Below, piece by piece: positions 59,943 to 64,000 of a stretch of 64,000 nucleotides of DNA. The notes below the pieces were generated by a model. The model saw nothing but the letters and a program-made list of their open reading frames with translations, searched no databases and was not told the DNA's origin. A program made the position numbers and the translations under genes. The stretch comes from Hedera helix (taxonomy: Eukaryota > Streptophyta > Magnoliopsida > Apiales > Araliaceae), in contig OX359264.1 in NCBI GenBank assembly GCA_947179155.2, forward strand, positions 53,665,702 through 53,729,701. The letters run 5' to 3'. Position 1 is the first letter of the stretch. Every line of letters starts with the position of its first letter.

Positions 59943-60338
59943 GTAAGGGAACTTCATAGGTTGTATAGTGTTCAAATGATGTTGATGAATGAGCTCAAGC
60001 AAACCAAATTTTGGGGTTTCAATATTAAAAACTAGGGGTTTGTGAATTTGCAAGCTCGAAGTGTGAGAGATATTGGTCCAAGCTCAGGAGAATGCAGTGG
60101 GAGCTTCTCTGGGGAAATGCTGAAAATGCCAAAGGGATTTGATCTCGAAAGGCCTGCTACTGTTGCTGCTGCGCATGAAGAAGATATGTCAACTGGTGTT
60201 AGTGCCATCGACGAAGACCAAACAGGAATTAAAACTCACATGCCCCGGAAACTCGGTGGTATAAATATCGACCAGAAGTGTAGTGATGTAGAGCTGACAT
60301 TGAGCATTGGAGGTAGCATTGGCGAAAAGAGATCATAA
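59943..60338 (+). pseudogene. captured host gene fragment, plant protein of unknown function
   Basis: It begins after a TTGTAG acceptor and reads VRELHRLYSVQMMLMNELKQ, then a stop (TAG 60033-60035), then continues in the same frame for 100 codons with KGFDLERPA, STGVSAIDEDQTG and DVELTLSIGGSIG before TAA. The ELHRLY...LM...ELK start and the DVELTLSIG end recall plant-specific nuclear-type proteins of unknown function (possibly DUF863-like). I do not recognise a named gene. The early stop and missing neighbouring exons show it is not a working gene. Confidence 0.7.
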
Positions 60339-61079
60339 ATTGCAGCCTAAAATTAGACGACTTGAGGGACGTAGATTCACCTGGTGTTATTAAAACTGTT
60401 AAAGGCCAGGAGAGGAATTCAGTGATTCGGATAATTACGCTGGATTCCTTGCAGATTGATATTAAGGAGAAAGGTCATCATCTACTTGTTTATACTAGCA
60501 CCTTGTTTCCTGTATTAATGTTTTTATTGTTTGAAGGCACTTCCACTAATATATTATGCTTATAACCAATTGGTAAAGCACTTACTACGCATCTGCAACA
60601 TGGTCCTACGAAACTTTAGCTACATATATTAATGCCAAGATTATAATCATTAACAACTATGCCACATGAACATTGTGACCTTAATTCCAAGTCCGAATCA
60701 AATTATAGCACAATAAGGCCTAATACATTTTTTTAAAGATATCTTTTTGGGTCGTCTGAGCCCAACACAGGCTTACTCAAAATGTGTTAATGATATCAAT
60801 TTGAGTTCTTATATACATAATCAAATATCTCATATTAACCGATGTGGGATTGAGATGTTATAGGCGTGTGTGAATTTTTATGCTTTATGTATTCATAATT
60901 TTACGCTACCAGGTTGTTCAATAATTTTATGATTTATGTATTCATAAATCTTGCTTATATTTTGTTCTTTAGCTATTTTTTATGCATTGAAGCTTGGTGT
61001 TAGTGCTGACCTTGAGGGATTTTAAATATTGTAGTTTTACTCCTACCATATCAGATACACACAACCAATACTCCTAGGA

Positions 61080-61172
61080 AGTACTCCTCGAATTGTGAAG
61101 ATTGGAGATAATCAGGGCTGCCCTTGTGGGGGTACACATGTTTCTGAAATTTCAGAGATCATGAGCGTGAAG
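61080..61172 (+). pseudogene. captured exon of an AlaX-like alanyl-tRNA editing protein
   Basis: An open exon bounded by CTCCTAG (acceptor) and GTACCG (donor) reads STPRIVKIGDNQGCPCGG, THVSEISEIMSVK. The CPCGGTHV motif is the zinc- and substrate-binding signature of the second additional domain of alanyl-tRNA synthetase and its free-standing AlaX relatives, which remove misactivated amino acids from tRNA-Ala. Only this one exon is recognised, so it is a fragment. Confidence 0.75.
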
Positions 61173-61896
61173 GTACCGATTTTATTTGTTCTAGCTTCCA
61201 ATTTTTACAGACATTTGAATCCTACAACGATGGTGTGCGCTGTAATGATTCTTCAAAATTGAGTTCCCTGAATTTACTCTACCTTTCAGTCATATTATGT
61301 TTTGTTCTCATCACAAGCCCATGACTTGCAGTAAAAGGCCATTTGATTGAATGTCCCATGTTACTTTATATGGAACAATTAAATTATTTAGTTATCGAAA
61401 GGTTGTTTGATTTTAGGTATTACACATGATATTTCCTTTCTTGTATTATTAAAATAGGGATTCTATTATTAACTAAAACAGATATTAATTATATTTATGA
61501 TATTGAAGTGTTGTTCCATGGAAATAGATTTACATAAAATTGTCTTTGTGTTGGTAATAAAATCATGTTAAAAACATGTGTTTATATATTTGTATGTATG
61601 TTGGTATGTAAGAGGGTAAAAATTAAATTTTAAATTATTTTTTTAAAAAAAGGCTAATTTGTGACTGACAATACAAATCAGTGAGTGGTATGTCCGTTGC
61701 TATTTGTCCGCATAACAACGATAGCGACGAAATGCTCGTCGCTAATATCGTTGTCGCTAATTTATTTTGGGCAATATTAGCAACATGACTATAGGCGATG
61801 GCTTTAGCGATGGATAGGCCTGTCGCTGATTACTTAGTTAGCGACAAAAATCAATTTTCAGTCTATCTGTCACTAAAGATGCAAATTCTAGTAATG

Positions 61897-63135
61897 GAAC
61901 AAAAACATCCTACAAACACAATTAAACCCTCCCTCCCTATGTATACACTCATCAAATTCTATTGGATAAAATTCTATAGTCTACTATAAAACAAAAGCAA
62001 GCATGCAGATCAGGTAAATAATTATATGTTTTTAGTTAATTTACATATATTTAAAATTATAATATATATATATATTAAAATAGGCTCATGCCTCGCACAG
62101 GTTCACTTACTAGTACATAGTAACAACATGTCGGGTAGCATTTCATCTGTTTTAAAATTAAAAATATATTTTAATTATTTTTTCGTTTTTTTAATATATT
62201 ATTAAAATTATTTTTTAATTGATACGATAATACTCGATTAAGTAAAATAAAAATAATGTCATATAATGAATTTTATGTCACTTTGTATTTTAAGAAGTAA
62301 TAACTCACCTATCTTTTTTGGGAGGAATAGTAGAAAAAATATTTAATACTTAGATATGTATATAAAGATTCAAGTTATTATCTCTAAGATTTTCGGTCAT
62401 AACCTTTTAAATGAGTATGTGTGGGACTAAAATTATCCAAAAAAATATTATTAAGACAACGTCTCGAGTCATTCAAACTCGAAATACAATCCGAACAATT
62501 ACATATTTTTAATTATAGAATTGAGAGGGAGTATTTCTTAGCAAAGAGGGAAGAGAATAACAGATCGAATTGCTTGGGTGGCTGCTAGTGGGCCCTAAGA
62601 ACAAGTATGGTGCATGTTGATAGTGAGTGAAGGTTTTGTTTTGTGTTGATGTAGACCAATGAGAATCACAGGGGACACCCGCTGGACACTCCTTTATTTT
62701 CATGCCATCCACCCGTACCACCACCAAACGTTGGTAACAAATTCTGTAGACTATACGTATATTGTACTTCATGTAATACTCTCTACTTTCCTATTATTTT
62801 GTACTCTCTATAACATTCAGTCATTAATTAATATATAGAAAGCTAGGTAGCCAGATGGTCGCATATCATCATATGTAGTACGTACTCATTGCACTCTCAA
62901 TGTCATTTTCATTTTATTGGAAAGAAGGTTCCCTCCAAGTGTTTGACACCTCAATGGGTATGAAATGAATATAGCTAGCTATGTTTTATTGTCACCCAAG
63001 AAAAGAACTTAACTGAGAATAATGAAGTACTAGATACATGCAGAAATTCTCCACCAAGTTTAGTAATGCTGTCCAATTCTAAATTCCTAGTAAGATTCTG
63101 CTCGAACATATAAATTCCTAGTAAGATTATGCTCA

Positions 63136-63179
<44 letters not shown>

Positions 63180-64000
63180 TATGCATACGCAAAAATATAT
63201 ACATGGGATAGCTAGGTAAGAATTAAAAATTCTATGTATCACAAAAGTTTTTAGCTGAATTATATTTGTGACTTATGTGTATATATGAGATAGATAAAAA
63301 TTAAAAATAACTTTATGTTAATTTATTTTGTCTTATCGCATAGAATTTTACGTTAGTCGTAATCTAACTTTATCATATATTTGTTGATTACATATCATTT
63401 CTTTAGTCACAAATTTACTTTTAGTTTATATTTTGGAACCCTTGACTTCTCATTCAACTAATAAAATGAGGATCTTAAACTCAACTACATTCTACATAAT
63501 CAGATGGCTAGGTTATAATGTTGTATTTATAGCAAAAATACCAATACTATGACAAAATTTTAATTTTTTTTACGCTTTTAATTTCTGCTAAACATGGGCT
63601 AAAGGTTATTTTATTGAGAATTACTTAGGCATTAGATAGAGTCATTAATTTAATCAACTAATTAAAATTCACTCTTTCGTATCTAATCTAAGATATGAAG
63701 CGAAAGAAGAAGTGCAATCCACTATAATCAAGCAATCAAAAGCCAGATCGTAACCACATGCACTTTTTATTAATTCCTCATTAATTTTACCAATGGGATC
63801 TGGCTAGTACAATTTAATTAGGGCCAAGATTTTTGGGGTTACTAGTGGCGGGAAAACCAACGACAATAACCCAACAAATATTCCAAACTGTTATGAATAT
63901 GTCAGAGCAGTAAGCATTAAATATCATCAAGAAACAATGATTGTTTCCACTCTGATCTGCTTTAGGATCCTATCAAAATGGGTTTGCCTCCTTCGTGTTT
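61897..64000. other. intergenic region, right end of window
   Basis: No gene is recognised in 2.1 kb. An 87-codon minus frame (62509-62772) has no recognisable features. A 31-bp tandem duplication (AAATTCCTAGTAAGATT, units at 63081 and 63112) leads directly into a (TA)n microsatellite. Confidence 0.5.
63138..63182. repeat. (TA)n microsatellite
   Basis: About 45 bases of TA repeats with one C interruption near its right end (TATACATATATATG). Confidence 0.93.

Larger units (their letters stand above)
58230..61896. mobile_element. CACTA (En/Spm-like) element without visible transposase
   Basis: A 3,667-bp element that starts CACTACTAAAATTTAAG and ends in the inverse CTTTAGTGAC-type and AATTCTAGTAATG sequences. 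It is flanked by the 3-bp duplication GAA (58227-58229 and 61897-61899). Subterminal regions of about 250 bases hold many copies of GCGACGG/CGTCGC in both orientations, the usual transposase-binding pattern of CACTA elements. No TNPD- or TNPA-like frame is seen. The inside carries pieces of two unrelated genes (59943-60338 and 61080-61172), so it looks like a gene-capturing non-autonomous element. Confidence 0.85.

Noticed and set aside
61974..62113. Possible mini-Helitron (TC start, GCCTCGCAC and CTAGT near the end)
   Set aside because: The flanking bases are not the expected A and T, and no clear terminal hairpin was found.

Overview
The window looks like nuclear DNA of a flowering plant, most likely a eudicot. 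It is AT-rich, its genes have introns with GT/AG borders, it holds plant-only families (Dof zinc finger, ICR/RIP ROP-interactor, plant-type tetraspanin), and more than a third of it is transposable elements of classes typical of plants. I cannot name the species from the sequence.

Host genes in order: (1) 585-6972 (+), a START-like (class I) phosphatidylinositol transfer protein gene of nine coding exons, including an 8-nt microexon. (2) 7862-9840 (-), a two-exon tetraspanin like Arabidopsis TET3/TET4. (3) 33019-36977 (+), an interactor of constitutive active ROPs (ICR/RIP) coiled-coil gene whose first coding exon is 20 nt. (4) 55452-57125 (-), a Dof transcription factor with a 10-codon first exon. 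The four look unrelated to each other, as is usual in plant chromosomes.

Mobile DNA: the 5' region of the tetraspanin gene is present three times in tandem (about 9.8-27.0 kb). Copy A is split by a very young Tekay-like chromovirus (10524-20569, minus strand, 5-bp TSD TAAAA, reverse transcriptase deleted) and by a hAT-type MITE. Copy C carries another hAT-like insertion and ends near a solo LTR of the same chromovirus family (27099-29655, TSD ATTCA). A Mutator-like element with TIRs of about 0.43 kb (41444-43944, 10-bp TSD) keeps only the N-terminal half of a transposase. A young Tat-lineage Ty3/gypsy element (44430-54325, TSD ACTCC) has four in-frame stops in gag-pol plus a gag frameshift. 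It also has a separate antisense three-exon gene with its own TATA box. A CACTA element without visible transposase (58230-61896, TSD GAA) holds pieces of two host genes.

The most unusual items are the perfect 38-bp duplication in the first ICR intron that creates a recursive (zero-length exon) splice site, the antisense gene in the Tat element, the gene-fragment-bearing CACTA, the tRNA-like segment in the MULE terminal repeats, and the repeated tetraspanin promoter. All calls come from reading the sequence by eye. No database search was run.
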